Assembly (NCBI RefSeq): GCF_038502225.1
Contig: NC_091298.1
Span: forward strand, 47,864,094 to 47,928,093
Length of the DNA stretch: 64,000 nt
Reading direction: 5' to 3'
Source of the DNA: Cherax quadricarinatus
Taxonomy: Eukaryota > Arthropoda > Malacostraca > Decapoda > Parastacidae
The position numbers and the translations under genes are program-made. Within the stretch, counting starts at the first letter, position 1; each line of letters starts with the position of its first letter. The notes under the pieces were generated by a model. The model was given only the letters and a program-made list of their open reading frames with translations. It did not search any database and was not told where the DNA came from. Positions 50,986-62,189 of this stretch are shown in pieces.

Positions 50986-53900
50986 TTTAACAGTTTTACT
51001 AGACGAATTACTAATACCGAAACATCTAATCAGTCATCCTTCAAAGCATCGGTTGAGAGCTGGTTAAACTGGTGGATGTATATTGTAAACGTGTGTTGGT
51101 TTCTTAGATTAAAAACCTTTCGACTACTCATGTTGTTATATCTGCAGTTCACCTGTACATCACTACATCAAAAATACTCTAGTCCCTAAAAGAGGAATTA
51201 ATTTAAACTCGGTGTATATATCGATATCTACACCCCTCAGTGTATATACACTTCTGCTCTGTAAATATACATCAAGCAAAATGCATCCCTCGCAATATAT
51301 ATCTTGTATACTCATGAAATAAATACCTTGAACAAATATAAGCTATTTTGTTGTATCTACTGATCGATATTGTAGGTAAATAAAATATTTCTCACGTTCT
51401 TTGACTCGCTGAAAAAGTACCGTAGCACTATGCTACCGAACCAGTGAAATGATACAGAAAATTTCTAATGTACAGACATCCTTACACATATTAGAGAAAA
51501 CTTAACATCAACCAGCCAGTAAAGCACGATACTCTGCTACCAGTAATGCATAGGGATACCAGGAACTTTGCTGAAATTGGTCATGAGGATGACACAACAC
51601 TGCAATAAATTTTCATTTAACCCACAAATTCGAGATGCTGCTGGACGACGTTTCAGTCCACCTCGAATCATAATGAAGCCACGACTTTATAATAGCTCAC
51701 GACTTAACGAAACTCGTCTGGCTTTATTTCTAGTTTGTAGGTTATGAATTGTTGCAGCCACGGTTTTGTGACTTGTATACTTTCTAATAATGCACCATCA
51801 CGCTACACTAAAATAGATTACTACCGTACATGAAGCCTTTAAATGAAGATAGTTTTATGATGTGTAAAATAAAAACATTTAAAAGAAGACTAAGAGAGAG
51901 AGGGGGGAACAATAATTGTATGTCATTATACAGTACAGTACTTAGAAAGGTTAGGATAGATCATAAATACAGCTTTATTAAACATGTTGCTTGTTTTACT
52001 AATGGTTTAAGTTCAAAGTAGATGTGGGTTTCATGTACCAGCCTTCAGTTTATACGAGTAATACTGAAATAATGTATATCATTATCTCTTTGAGTTTCTG
52101 ATACCTCACTAATACTGTATTACCATAACGCCTCACTATAGAAAAAAAATGAAAAGGGTTTATTAGGATTATTAGCCCTAGAGTATTAATAACTCAGGAT
52201 AACCCAAGAAAGACAAGCAGTGCGCTTAGTCCATTGGGTCCTTAAAACCCGTATGTGATCCACAGCTATTTTGGTCTCTAGCAAATTGTTAAATTTAAGT
52301 GTAATTGCTAGGTCTAAGCTTAACGTTTTGGCCATGGCACGGTTACTTCATATTATGCTACATTACATAGTGTGCACTAGATCCATGAAATTGGAGCTAC
52401 TCTCCCATTTAAGTGCTTCCCATGAATATAATAATATATAATAATCCATATACCATATTGTTTGAAGGAATATAATGTAAATGATGGCCTTAAAATTATT
52501 GATTTTTAACACATCGTCCATTTCTCAGCAAAGCAATTTAACTCAGAGAACTCACATTTACCATCATTGGATTCATAGATCTCATTCCAGAAATGTACGG
52601 ATATCACAGTGCAATAACAAGGAATCTCAGTATCTCCACCCATCTCAGAGTGCATGCACTCTTCTTCCCACCTCAACAATCGGGTTTCTCTGCACAGTTA
52701 TATCGTATATAATACATATATTATTTGCCTCCATTAGGTCTATTCTAACATGCTCGCATATGTCTACTGGATGTTTAAGCTCTGATCACTCGTGAACTAT
52801 ACTCTCCTTCCACCGTTACGTCACTTACCGTCCATTCTACATATAAACAACCTCTTAGTCAACTTATTTTGTCTCGACCTTTATACACGGCTATTAAAAT
52901 CGCAATACTGTAACTCCTCTTTTGTTCCTTGAATTTACCTGCAATACCAATTATTGTCTTCACTTCGTATTCTTTGAGTTATACTCACATCATTGATTTC
53001 CACTGCCTCCAATAAATTATTATATTCTTTAACTTCGTATAATTTCTCTGATTATTAATCAACTGTAATTTATATTATAAGCCATATATTTGTTACTTGC
53101 CTTCTTCATAAGATAGTGAGGAATAAATTTGTATATAAATTTTACAAGATGTTAATAGGCTTGTGTATATGTTTAAGCGAATAACCAATATATTTTAATA
53201 TTCTGTGCCTGAGGATCACTTTTCACACTATTTACGTAAACTTCTGCGGAAGCATTATATATTGAATCTGTTTTCAATAAAAGCGGGATAAAATGAGCTA
53301 ATGACTCGTGGCTATATTATCCCTTTACAATACATTAATTACTGTTTTCGTTTTCCCGTGTTTATAGTACTCTTTTATCAATATTATCTATTGTGGCAGA
53401 TCAACTACCTTTTTAATTTCTGAGTTTAAATGTACAGCACCAGCAGCGTTGAATTAAAATAGTTTTATGCCTACCAGACTCAGGAGAAAAAATATTTTAA
53501 ATAATTTTTGTTATTGTTTTTGCTCGGCTTAGTGAATTATCAGACAAACATGAATTATAATATCAAGCTCTTTTAAGTCAAATAAGTTTTTACCTGGGAT
53601 CGCAAAGTACTGGAGTAATAAAAAAATAATGTAACACTGAATATAAGGGCGAGATGTTGAGAGAATGGCATCAAAGATACATGCCAGGTAAGCTTATATA
53701 AAGACAACATTTCGCAGAAAAGACGCAAATTATCCATGTAATTACATAAGGATTGCTATTACTTTATCCGTACACAAACGGGTTTACCGCTTCCTTTTTA
53801 ATATGAATACAGATTATTCGACCACATTAATGTCTTGATAATTCTTATTAAAATGGAAATATTTCATCACTATAATAACTGCTTAATGTTTCCTATGCTG

Positions 53901-55346
53901 TTATATTGTGCCAATAGATGTTACAAATCTAAACATTTGTATCTAGAGAATGAGAAAGTCAGTTAAAAAAAAAGGAGGGGGGGGGGGGTTCACATAGTGA
54001 TATGCTAATGCTGCTGAAAAATCTTCGGTACTGTAATGTTTTCAGTCCGATGAAGTTTTTGTTAATTCCTTGAAATCAGTTTCAATCGTATTCTTATTCC
54101 CCGGAGCCACAGCAGTATTTGAGCATCAGTGAAAAACAGCTGTACACATTTTTCATAATATGATCTCTAGGCTCTTTATGCGTGTCTTATCTCACTGTCT
54201 CGTGCCAGTTATGTTCTCCTGTAGTTACTACTTTTATGACTTCACATTTAAACTAATTTCATGACCTAGCAAAATAGTGATAAACTGTTTCAACAGCAAC
54301 TGATAAAAAAATAGCCAAAAAGGGAAATAGAACGAAATTCCCTAAATATTTAATCAGCATACTATTGTAATTAATAAGTTCTGTTGAAAAACAGTAGCAC
54401 TGTTGTAAAAATATTTGAGGCTGATATCCCTTGCTTTTACTACAGGTAATTACGCAAGTATCTGAATTGTACAAGAACAATCTGCACAAAGATGATAATA
54501 TGACTCATCTTCGAGAGTATTTCATTTTCTTTCAACTACAGGTTAAAAGGGGTAATATTTTGTGACTAAAAAAAATATAAGGCATATATAGTTAGTGCTG
54601 TATAAACTTCAACACTCAGTGTGAAAGGAAGAATACATAGGGATCACTATCAGATCTCAGCTCCTCCTGTAAGTAGTGATTCTATGGGCAACCACGGCCA
54701 GCCAGTTTACCTTTTTTAAATAATAAAATTATCTTTGATAAGATAAAAGCTTAACAAAACACTGAGGGGATATTATGTATAAATGCGTGTGCATGCATGC
54801 GTATGTGTGTTGGTTGTCTTTCATGCTTCAGATGCCTGTAGTGAAGAATGCAGCTGCTTTTATTTTGTTTTCTAATTTACCAATTAAATATAGTTAAAAT
54901 ATTCTACTACATAAAATTTTAAAATAGCTTTGCTATTATTTTAAGGGAATTTGTTTTGCCTGAAACGAATAAACCTTTTTTTAATGCAAATTCACTTGCA
55001 AATGTTTTTATTCTCACTACACATATATCCAAATATGTGTGTGGAAAAAATAACACTGGTGGTCAAAACAATGATACATTCAGCTTGTATAACTTCTGCC
55101 AACAGAAATTATTCACTTACAGTGAAGCGTAAATGCAGTATAGCACTATAATACCTCAGGGAATGTATCCAGCTACTAGTACCATAAATAAAATTATGGA
55201 AGAGCAGATATGTCTAAGGATAATTCCATCTGGTGAGGTACATAGTAAACCTTGTATAGGATACTACTAGAACCCAGAGGTTCTAAGACCTACTACATGA
55301 AGATAAGCACTTACTGGCTGCCGTGGTTGCCAGCTTCAAAATGTTG
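50986..55346. other. Unassigned AT-rich region, probably downstream of the minus-strand gene
   Basis: Mostly unique-looking AT-rich DNA. Faint remnants only: an S1-like SINE 3' end near 52185-52260 (CAGGATAACCCAAGAAAG), S2-like tails near 52400 and 53765, and a motif near 51640-51690 resembling a dispersed repeat. For the gene ending at 55347, AATAAA on the minus strand is present near 55009 and 54857 and could serve polyadenylation; neither is proven. Confidence 0.35.
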
Positions 55347-56002
55347 TCATGCCATGGTTGGATCTGTTTTCTTTTGTTCCTCCTCTTCCTCTTCCTCTTC
55401 CTCTTCCTCTATTTGACTGTCTTTTTCACCCTCGGTGTCAGTCTCTTCAGCATCTGAGGAGTTATAAAATACTGCCTGTAAAGTTTCTTCAAGTTCATCT
55501 TCTTCTTTTTGGCTGAGTCGACGAATTGGTGTACGCAGTTTGATGTGCTTGGGTGGTGGTTTGTAGAGAGAAGCTTTCAGGAGAGGTGCAAATTCCCTAT
55601 GATCCATGGAGGTGATACTCGATGGAAGAGAGCCCATTGGAGAGTTTGATGGAGAGCTAATGTCATCTTGGATAGAGCTGTCGCTACTGTTGGAAGCTGC
55701 TGCTGCCACTTCATCCTCAATAGAATTAACAAGTGTGATCAAGTTGAGCACATCCCGAAGTGGGAGAGTCACTTCATTAGGCTGGCTCTCTATAATAGTC
55801 TGTGACTGAGCTGCTTTGCCTAAATTACCAGTTTCTACATTCAAGATACCAGACAAGGTTTTCGAGAACTCGTGCTCTTTTGGAGACTGGGCGATGAAGT
55901 TCCTAATAGATGGGACAGTCTCTGACCTGAGAATTACGTTGACGTCCAAGAGTTGGGATAAAGTGAGGGGAGGTACTAACTCATTCTGGGAATCACACGT
56001 GC
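55347..56002 (-). CDS. Last coding exon of an unidentified host gene
   Basis: The minus strand shows a 3' splice site (TATGTTTTGCAG, exon starting at 56002) and about 218 codons to TGA at 55347-55349. The reading phase joins perfectly to the exon at 57822-57971. Visible features are GTCDSQNELVPPLTLSQLLD at the start, a Ser/Asn-rich linker (AAAASNSSDSSIQDD), a basic patch (PPPKHIKLRTPIRRLSQKEE), and a highly acidic end with EEEEEEEEEE before KKTDPTMA. No signal peptide, membrane segment or known catalytic motif is visible. Composition suggests an intracellular, partly disordered protein. It is clearly not transposon-derived in this window, but I do not recognise the family. Confidence 0.65.
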
Positions 56003-56223
56003 CTGCAAAACATAATATACTGTCAAGATGATGTTACCAGGAATTTTATGTCCGTTGTATTTTATTTTAAACTTTTAGCATAATACCCAGCTCATGTCTT
56101 AATATTATACGAAAAAATTAAAATATGGTAGTTTATATATACTATTCTGTTTCTCCAAGGCTATGGGTCCCCCAATTTACCCTAGAGGTGGCACCCCCCC
56201 CCCTCTCTCTCTCTCTGTATATC

Positions 56224-56355
56224 CCCTCAAGGGAGGTTCCTAGACGCTGGTGACTGGCTCTTGATTTAGGGAATTGGATCTGTGCTATAGTCCATCCTCC
56301 CTTACAGGCGATGTATAACCCCTACAGGTTTAGCCCTCCCTCCATAATAATAACC
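56224..56355 (+). mobile_element. S2 SINE copy, internally deleted, in intron
   Basis: Head CCCCTCAAGGGAGGTTCCTA ... tail GATGTATAACCCCTACAGG; it lies antisense to the host gene, in the intron between 56002 and 57822. Part of the middle block is missing. Confidence 0.7.
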
Positions 56356-56357
56356 AA

Positions 56358-57467
56358 GGGGTTTGGTTATAGGTAATACATATTTTAAGAAAAAGGGAAT
56401 AAATAGGTATACAAGATACGATGTAGAACGTAATGACTGTAGTTTGTTGAACTACGTTTTGGTAAATAAAAGACTGTTGGGTAGAGATCAAGATGCACAT
56501 CTTTATAGAGGGGCCACAGATATATCAGATCACTTTTTAGTTGTAGCTACAGTGAGAGTAAAAGATGCATGGGATACAAGGAAAATGAAAACAGCAAGTA
56601 AGAGAGAGGTGAAAGTTTATGAACTAAAGGAGAAGGCAGTTAGGGTAAGATATAAACAACTATTGGAGGATAGATGGGTAAATGAGAGTAAAGGCAATGG
56701 GGTTGAAGCTGTATGGGGTAGGTTTAAAAATGTAGTGTTAGTGTGTTCAGTAGAAGTTTGTGGTTACAGGAAAGTGGGTGTGGGAGGGAAGAAGAGCGAT
56801 TGGTGGAATGATGTAAAGAGAGTAGTAAGATAGAAAAAAAATTAGCATTTGAAAGGTTTTTACAAAGTAGAAGTGATGCAAGGAGGGAGGAGTATATGGA
56901 GAGAAAAAGCTAGGTTAAGAGAGTGGTGAAACAATGTAAAAAGAGAACAAATGAGAGAGTGGGTGAGACGTTATTAACAAATTTTGTTAAAAATAAGAAA
57001 AAGTTTTGGAGTGAGATGAATAAGTTGAGGAAGCATAGGGAACGAATGGATTTGATAGTTAAAAATAGGAGAGGAGAGTTATTAAATAGAGAGCTAGAGG
57101 TATTGGGAAGATGGGGGAATATTTTGAGGAATTGTTAAATGATGATGAATATAGGGAAGCTGTGATTTCTTATACAAAACAAAAAGGAATATCATCTTGT
57201 AGGAGTGAAGAAGAGCCAGTTGTGACTGTGGGGAAAGTTCATGAGGCGATGGGTAGAATGAAAGGGGGTAAGGCAGCTGGGATTGATGGGATACAGATAA
57301 AAATGATAAAAGCAGGTGGGGATATAGTTTTGGAGGTGCTTTTATTCAATAAATGTATGGAAGAGGGTAAGGTATCTAGGGATTTGCAGAGAGCATGCAT
57401 AGTTCCTTTGTATAAAGGCAAAGGGGACAAAAGTGAGTGCAAAAATTATAGGGGAATAAGTCTGTTG
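56358..57467 (+). mobile_element. LINE G (RTE-like), truncated at both ends, in intron
   Basis: Holds the end of the endonuclease (NYVLVNKRLLG ... TDISDHFLVVATVRVKD) joined in one frame to the start of the RT (TASKREVKVYELKEKAVRVR). The frame is open 56363-56833, then frameshifted, with further open parts at 56923-57138 and 57111-57482. This shows that endonuclease and RT form a single polyprotein in the family. It breaks off at GGGGAATAAGTCTGTTGG before the RT catalytic motifs. It is antisense to the host gene. Confidence 0.8.
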
Positions 57468-57651
57468 GTTAATGGAATTTAAGCAATTATCTCATATTGA
57501 AACCGCACTTTTATAAGACCAGATATTCAAATATTTCTCTGCCTTATGTGTTAACGTTTAACCTAGCACAAAAAAAATTACAGTAGGTATTACAGAGCGT
57601 GCAATATGCATCGTAGTTGAAAGTATTTAAATTCAGAGGTATTGTAAGTGT

Positions 57652-57805
57652 ACCTTCAAAGGGGTGCCGTGATACCGGTGAAGCATTCTTGATGCAAGGA
57701 AGTGGAGCTACTCTCCCTTTCCTTGGATCAGACCTAATTACCTCCCTTTCTTCCAGTCGCTGTGTGGTCCCTACGGGTTTAGCTCTTTCCATGAATATAC
57801 AACTA
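57652..57805 (+). mobile_element. S2 SINE copy, diverged, in intron
   Basis: Blocks AAAGGGGTGCCGTGATACCG, CTTGATGCAAGGAAGTGGAG and CCCTACGGGTTTAGCTCTTT in S2 order. It ends only about 17 bases before the splice donor of the next exon. Confidence 0.6.
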
Positions 57806-57821
57806 ATTAAAAGGTTGTAAC

Positions 57822-57971
57822 CTTCTTCAGTGTTGGGCATGAGGCTGGGCTTGCGAGACTTGGGTCGTGAGGGTCTCCTGTTGTCTAAGGCATCAACCAC
57901 CTCCACCATGAGTGCCACCATACCAGTGTCAGTCCCTGATTCTGTCTTCTGCTGTCCCGTGCACACTCTCT
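57822..57971 (-). CDS. Internal coding exon of the unidentified host gene
   Basis: On the minus strand the exon ends MPNTEEG-like at 57822 before the donor GTTACA (CTGAAGAAG then GTTAC). One leftover base joins GC of the next exon to make Gly. The peptide includes ERVCTGQQKTESGTDTGMVA, LMVEVVDALDNRR and a basic PSRPKSRKPSLMP. The chosen start at 57971, after TATCAG, keeps phase with the upstream exon at 58989-59074. An alternative acceptor (TTATTAACAG) would start the exon at 57981, adding VVS and requiring a different upstream exon. Confidence 0.6.
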
Positions 57972-58554
57972 CTGATACCACCTGTTAATAAACATGACAT
58001 GATTAATATTTCATGTAAAATAATACCACCTGATATTCAACCTTTCCCCAGGTAAATGTTTAACATAGTTATGGAAATATTTGATATGTCAATTAAGAGA
58101 GACTTTATGTAAGCTTCAGTAAAGTTAAGTTTGATGTCTAGGATAGTTTTACAACTAAACATTAAAAAAAAAAAACTGTCATAAAGACATACATTTAACT
58201 AGAGAAGGGGATGATTTTTAGGTGATCCAGTTAATGCTTAATGACATGGAAAACATTTAAATTTTATAATTATTTAATATACACAATTTTTTTGTTAATT
58301 TGTTTAATTTGATAGTTTAATTATATTTTTTATGCAAGTACTGTATAGTATATATGTACATAATTTACAGTCGAGCAACAACACACATGCCGGATCAATG
58401 TACATTAATTACGTCCCCTTGAGCAGGGGGAATATAAACATGCATACACTGCTTCTCACTAAGTAACCACACCTCAGAATAATGTGTTTCTGTGCAGTCA
58501 ACTTTTTGAGGTCTGGACGATGGTATTATCTTATTTTCTTGAGCCTGGCTCATA

Positions 58555-58700
58555 ATGTGTCCCTTCAAGGACTGCCTTGATACTGCTGAAGTGCTCTTGA
58601 TAAAAGGAATTTGCAGTTATTCTCCTGTGCTTCGGATTAAACTTGATTACCTCCTAGTTGAACAGGCGTGAAGCCGACGGGTATGGATATAAAGGCAATG
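58555..58700 (+). mobile_element. S2 SINE copy, strongly diverged, in intron
   Basis: Recognisable head CCCTTCAAGGACTGCCTTGA then CTGAAGTGCTCTTGATAAAA. The tail is hardly recognisable. Confidence 0.45.
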
Positions 58701-58988
58701 TGCAAAATAAACCCATCCTTACTAATCCCTCAAAAAACATGAATACACGAAATCAAAACTCAATTTCAAAAATTAGAAAATAATGCACTGTAGATCTGCC
58801 AAAATTTTAATGCAAAACCTTTACACGTACATCTTTCAGCTTGTCAAACAGCTGCAAAAACGTGGAATATTTCTTATGAACTGAAATTCGTACAAAGTTC
58901 AAAAAATTAAACGTACAGTATCTTCCTTGGTAAAACTAAGATACAACATATACAAAAAACTTAGGCAGGATTCTCGAATTCTGACCAC

Positions 58989-59074
58989 CTTTACACAGTA
59001 TGTACTGACTCGGGTCTCTGTCAGCCTGTAACACATTGCTCATAGTGTTGCTCCAAGCCACTTGCATTGCGAAA
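58989..59074 (-). CDS. Internal coding exon of the unidentified host gene
   Basis: On the minus strand the acceptor is a good pyrimidine tract (TTTTCATTCTCCTTAG) and the donor is AAAGGTGGTC. The single open phase reads FAMQVAWSNTMSNVLQ then ADRDPSQYILCK. The exon leaves one base (G), which joins AG at 57971 to give Glu and continue ERVCTGQQ. It enters with one base (T), which would complete a codon begun by AG in the candidate exon at 61794-61842. The peptide is protein-like and matches no repeat here. Confidence 0.55.
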
Positions 59075-59212
59075 CTAAGGAGAATGAAAAGCAAGATACA
59101 TGTTCAGCAGTGTACTAATAAAACATGTATAGAAGCATTCTGTAAAGCTTTCAACAGTCACATAAGCATAAAATCTTAAGCTGCATTCCATGAAATGCAA
59201 TTTAGTCCACTG

Positions 59213-59215
<3 letters not shown>

Positions 59216-59299
<84 letters not shown>
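59216..59299 (+). repeat. (TA)n microsatellite
   Basis: About 42 TA units, immediately followed by an element with inverted ends (59300-59692). Confidence 0.95.
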
Positions 59300-59301
<2 letters not shown>

Positions 59302-59692
59302 GTCGTGCCGAATAGGCAGAACTTGGGGTCTTGGCTTAAATAGCAACGCTCGTCTTGCCATTTAGGACAAGTGAAAATTTGTGTATGCAATAATTTCGCC
59401 AAAATCATTGTAAACCTAACGAAAAAAATATATTTGATTGTGTTTGTTTAGTACTAAATTATTGTAAACGTATTTAAAATATATTTAGTTGGGTTAGGCT
59501 AAAATAAATTGCTCTTGTTATAATAAGGTTAGGTAAGTTTTCTAAGATTATTTTGGTGCAAAATTAAAAATCTTTACATTAACATTCATGAAAAAAATAT
59601 ATCTTTAAACGTATAAGAGAAAATTTCAGAAAGGACTTAATTTTAAAGGAGTTCTTGCTAATTGACCAGTTTTACATATTTGGCACGACATA
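59300..59692. mobile_element. ~390-bp repeat with short inverted ends in a TA tract
   Basis: Begins TGTCGTGCCGAATAGG and ends CATATTTGGCACGACA, giving TGTCGTGCC/GGCACGACA termini of 9-10 bp. TA repeats lie on both sides. The interior is AT-rich and non-coding (CCTAACGAAAAAAATATATT, GGTTAGGTAAGTTTTCTAAG). It is probably a MITE, although I cannot assign a superfamily. Confidence 0.6.
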
Positions 59693-59710
59693 TATATATA
59701 TATAATTTAT

Positions 59711-59831
59711 ATACCAAACTGCGACCAGCTGAGATTAGATTCTGCGACACATTCTCCCGCAATGTGAACGTTGTTGTCTCTTAAGGTTTGAGAATGTGTC
59801 GCAGGATCTAATCTCGGCTGGTCGAAGTTTG

Positions 59832-59837
<6 letters not shown>
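59711..59837. repeat. Hairpin element, ~46-bp arms
   Basis: The left arm 59711-59756 (ATACCAAACTGCGACCAGCT ... GACACATTCTC) pairs with the right arm 59790-59837 (GAGAATGTGTCGCAGGATCT ... TTTGGTGTAT), leaving a loop of about 33 bases. It is flanked by TA repeats on both sides. It could form a long RNA hairpin if transcribed. Confidence 0.75.

Positions 59838-59911
<74 letters not shown>
59835..59911 (+). repeat. (TA)n microsatellite
   Basis: About 38 TA units between the hairpin element and the Penelope-like element. Confidence 0.95.
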
Positions 59912-59914
<3 letters not shown>

Positions 59915-60180
59915 ATAAGATCACAGTAAACAGGTCATTTCAGAATATGCAAAACAACCACTCTGAAAGAATAGAGAAATTCCAAGCGCTTTCGTGACTA
60001 CTCACATTATCAAGGAACTATGAAAGTAAAGCATCCAAGGAAGGTATATAAGGGGTCTGACTAACACCTCACTATCAGATCCCACAACGGTTAAACACCT
60101 GACGCGCGGCGACCCAACTGGATAGGTCCTTTGCACAACTCACCCACAAACTATTCTACCCAAGAAAATTTTAAAAATTA

Positions 60181-60930
60181 TTATTTGTACAGTGTATTAT
60201 TAAATTCTTCCCAAATTCTATTAATTATAAATGGATCTAATTTATATAAACCAAAGGAAATATTCATATTATTGTCAAAACTGCTTTTTATGAAACAAGA
60301 TTCAATTATATTCCTGTCGACCATGGACTTGCTTGATACTACTTTCTCAACTTTTTGAAAATCAATTGGATGGTTAAAATCTCTTACATGAATAAATAGA
60401 GCATTGGAATCTTGTCCAGTTCTAATGCTATATTTATGTTGTTTTAATCTTAGTTCGAGATTTTTACCAGTTTGACCGTAATAAACTTTATCGCAAATTT
60501 TACAAGGAATCTTATAGACACATCCATCAGCATTTTGGGGGGAATTCTTTATCAAAAGTTTTTTTTACTGTATCAAGATTTTTGAATACAACTTTAATAT
60601 TAAAAGTCTTAAGAAGAGAAGGCATATCAACCAAGTTTTCATGGTAAGGGAGAACCAACATATTTTTAGTTGAATAAGGCTGGTTGTCCCTTTTTGGATT
60701 GTAAAAAGTATTTCTATCAACTTTAAAAGATTTATCAATTACATTTCTTGGGTATTTTAAATCATTACCTATTTCATAAATTTTGGATATTTCCTCATCT
60801 ATGAACTCAGGACTACAAATTCGTAAAGCTCTCAAAAACATTGATGAGAAAACAGACAGTTTGACTCTATCTTGATGCGAAGAATAATAGTGGACATAGG
60901 AACAGTTATTTGTAGGTTTTCTGTAAAAAA
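60181..60930 (-). pseudogene. Penelope-like RT C-terminus and GIY-YIG endonuclease, frameshifted
   Basis: From about 60930 the minus strand reads FYRKPTNNCSYVHYYSSHQD, then FLRALRICSPEFIDEEISK, typical of the RT C-terminal region of Penelope-like elements. After a frameshift at about 60545-60560 (an extra T near AAAACTTTTGATAA), the frame continues NADGCVYKIPCKICDKVYYG then QTGKNLELRLKQHKYSIRTG. This is a GIY-YIG nuclease core (VYKIPC ... YYGQTG, with Arg and His in RLKQH). It ends at 60181. The RT catalytic motifs are missing because the sequence inverts at 60912-60940. In the family, the nuclease nicks target DNA for insertion. Confidence 0.85.
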
Positions 60931-61084
60931 AATTTTCTGTAAATAACTGTTCCTATGTCCACTATTATTCTTCGCTTCAAGATAGAGTCAAACTGTCTGT
61001 TTTCTCATCAATGTTTTTGAGAGCTTTACGAATTTGTAGTCCTGAGTTCATAGATGAGGAAATATCCAAAATTTATGAAATAGG
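60768..61084. repeat. 144-bp near-perfect inverted repeat inside the Penelope-like element
   Basis: 60768-60911 and 60941-61084 are inverted copies with one mismatch noticed (CTTGATGCGAAG versus CTTGAAGCGAAG); the loop is 29 bases. The left arm is coding for RT in the correct orientation; the right arm is the antisense duplicate. Confidence 0.92.
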
Positions 61085-61362
61085 TTCGTTTGGATTTTTA
61101 ACCCCGGAGGGTTAGCCACCCAGGATAACCCAAGAAAGTCAGTGCGTCATCAAGGACTGTCTAACTTATTTCCATTGGGGTCCTTAATCTTGTCCCCCAG
61201 GATGCGACCCACACCAGTCGACTAACACCCAGGTACCTATTTGCTGCTAGGTGAACAGGACAACAGGTGTAAGGAAACGTGTCGAAATGTTTCCACCCGC
61301 CGGGAATCGAACCCGGGCCCTCCGTGTGTGAAGCGGGAGCTTTAGCCACCAGGCCACCGGGC
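61085..61362 (-). mobile_element. tRNA-derived SINE (family S1), near full length
   Basis: On the minus strand it starts GCCCGGTGGCCTGGTGGCTA (A-box-like TGGCCTGGTGG), then a B box GGGTTCGATTCC at about 61305, then a body with CAGCAAATAGGTACCTGG and GTGTGGGTCGCATCCTGG, and ends CCGGGGTTAAAAATCC. The head is a good match to a tRNA gene promoter, so it was polymerase III-derived. It is inserted into the Penelope-like element. Confidence 0.85.
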
Positions 61363-61407
61363 CACGAAAGCGCTTGGAATTTCTCTATTCTTTCAGAGTG
61401 GTTGTTT

Positions 61408-61410
<3 letters not shown>

Positions 61411-61485
<75 letters not shown>
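61411..61485 (+). repeat. (TA)n microsatellite at Penelope-like element end
   Basis: About 37 TA units directly abutting the right inverted end. Confidence 0.95.
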
Positions 61486-61488
<3 letters not shown>

Positions 61489-61689
61489 GGTGGAATTCCG
61501 TCTCTCAATCCGTGTTCAGTCAGTCCTGAGATCTTCAACCTACTGCTCTACCACTGTCTGTACACAGAGTGAAAAGTAGTGCCCCAACTAAGAAATACTT
61601 CTCACCAGTGATGCTCGTGTCAAGTCACTGCTGCGACTATAAATACAGGTTGCCACACTCAACAGTTAACAAACATCCTGGTCGAAGGA

Positions 61690-61790
61690 ACCGAAACTAC
61701 CCTGTCTTAAATCAAATCTGATATACTCCCATTTTCCAGGCACTGTATGGCCTATACAGGGTTACCTCTTCCCAATAAATGTAATAATAT
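61690..61790 (+). mobile_element. S2-like SINE fragment
   Basis: Weak S2 block order (CCTGTCTTAAATCAAATCTG, GGCACTGTATGGCCTATACA, GGGTTACCTCTTCCCAATAA). Confidence 0.4.
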
Positions 61791-61793
61791 TAC

Positions 61794-61842
61794 CTGCAAA
61801 ATGCTTCATCAATGAACTTCATATACATTGCGAATACAAAAA
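61794..61842 (-). other. Candidate upstream exon of the minus-strand gene
   Basis: Between a possible acceptor (GCATATACAG) and the donor TTTTGCAG then GTAATA, one phase is open and reads FVFAMYMKFIDEAFC. It leaves AG, which with T of the exon at 59074 makes Ser. The donor is reasonable but the acceptor lacks a pyrimidine tract. Phase agreement alone happens by chance one time in three. Confidence 0.25.
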
Positions 61843-62088
61843 CTGTATATGCGTTGAATTCGAATAAATATGTGAACTTGGAACATGTGTATTTATTAAA
61901 TTACCCCCGATTATCGGCGAGTTCTGTTATCGGCCAACTCGGTTACCAGCCGGTTTTTTGGCGCTGGTTATCGGCCATTTTGGGACGCGTCCGTCCACCG
62001 GCTGGGGCCGCTTGCTCATTAGTTTGGCTTTGTCTTTCGGTGGCTGAGGAAGCTTCTGCTCATACATCCAAACATTCCGCTTGTTTTT

Positions 62089-62089
<1 letters not shown>

Positions 62090-62163
<74 letters not shown>
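62090..62163 (+). repeat. poly-T tract
   Basis: Run of about 70 T interrupted by nothing visible, in the Tigger leader. Related copies have no such tract here, so it is either a slippage expansion, the A tail of an antisense insertion, or an assembly artefact. Confidence 0.85.
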
Positions 62164-62189
62164 CCAGCGCAAATGAGAAATAAGTAACC

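Larger units (their letters stand above)
59949..61410 (-). mobile_element. Penelope-like retroelement, with inverted duplication and SINE
   Basis: Both ends carry the same ~48-base sequence inverted: GCAAAACAACCACTCTGAAA at 59949 and its complement ending at 61410, each continuing to the AAGCGCTTTCGTG block. A TA microsatellite abuts the right end, and another lies 37 bases left. It contains the C-terminal RT region and GIY-YIG nuclease on the minus strand, a 144-bp inverted duplication, and an inserted S1 SINE. Confidence 0.8.

Noticed and set aside
61300..61330. Possible tRNA gene (B box GGGTTCGATTCC)
   Set aside because: The A and B boxes belong to a SINE; no complete cloverleaf or acceptor stem could be recognised.
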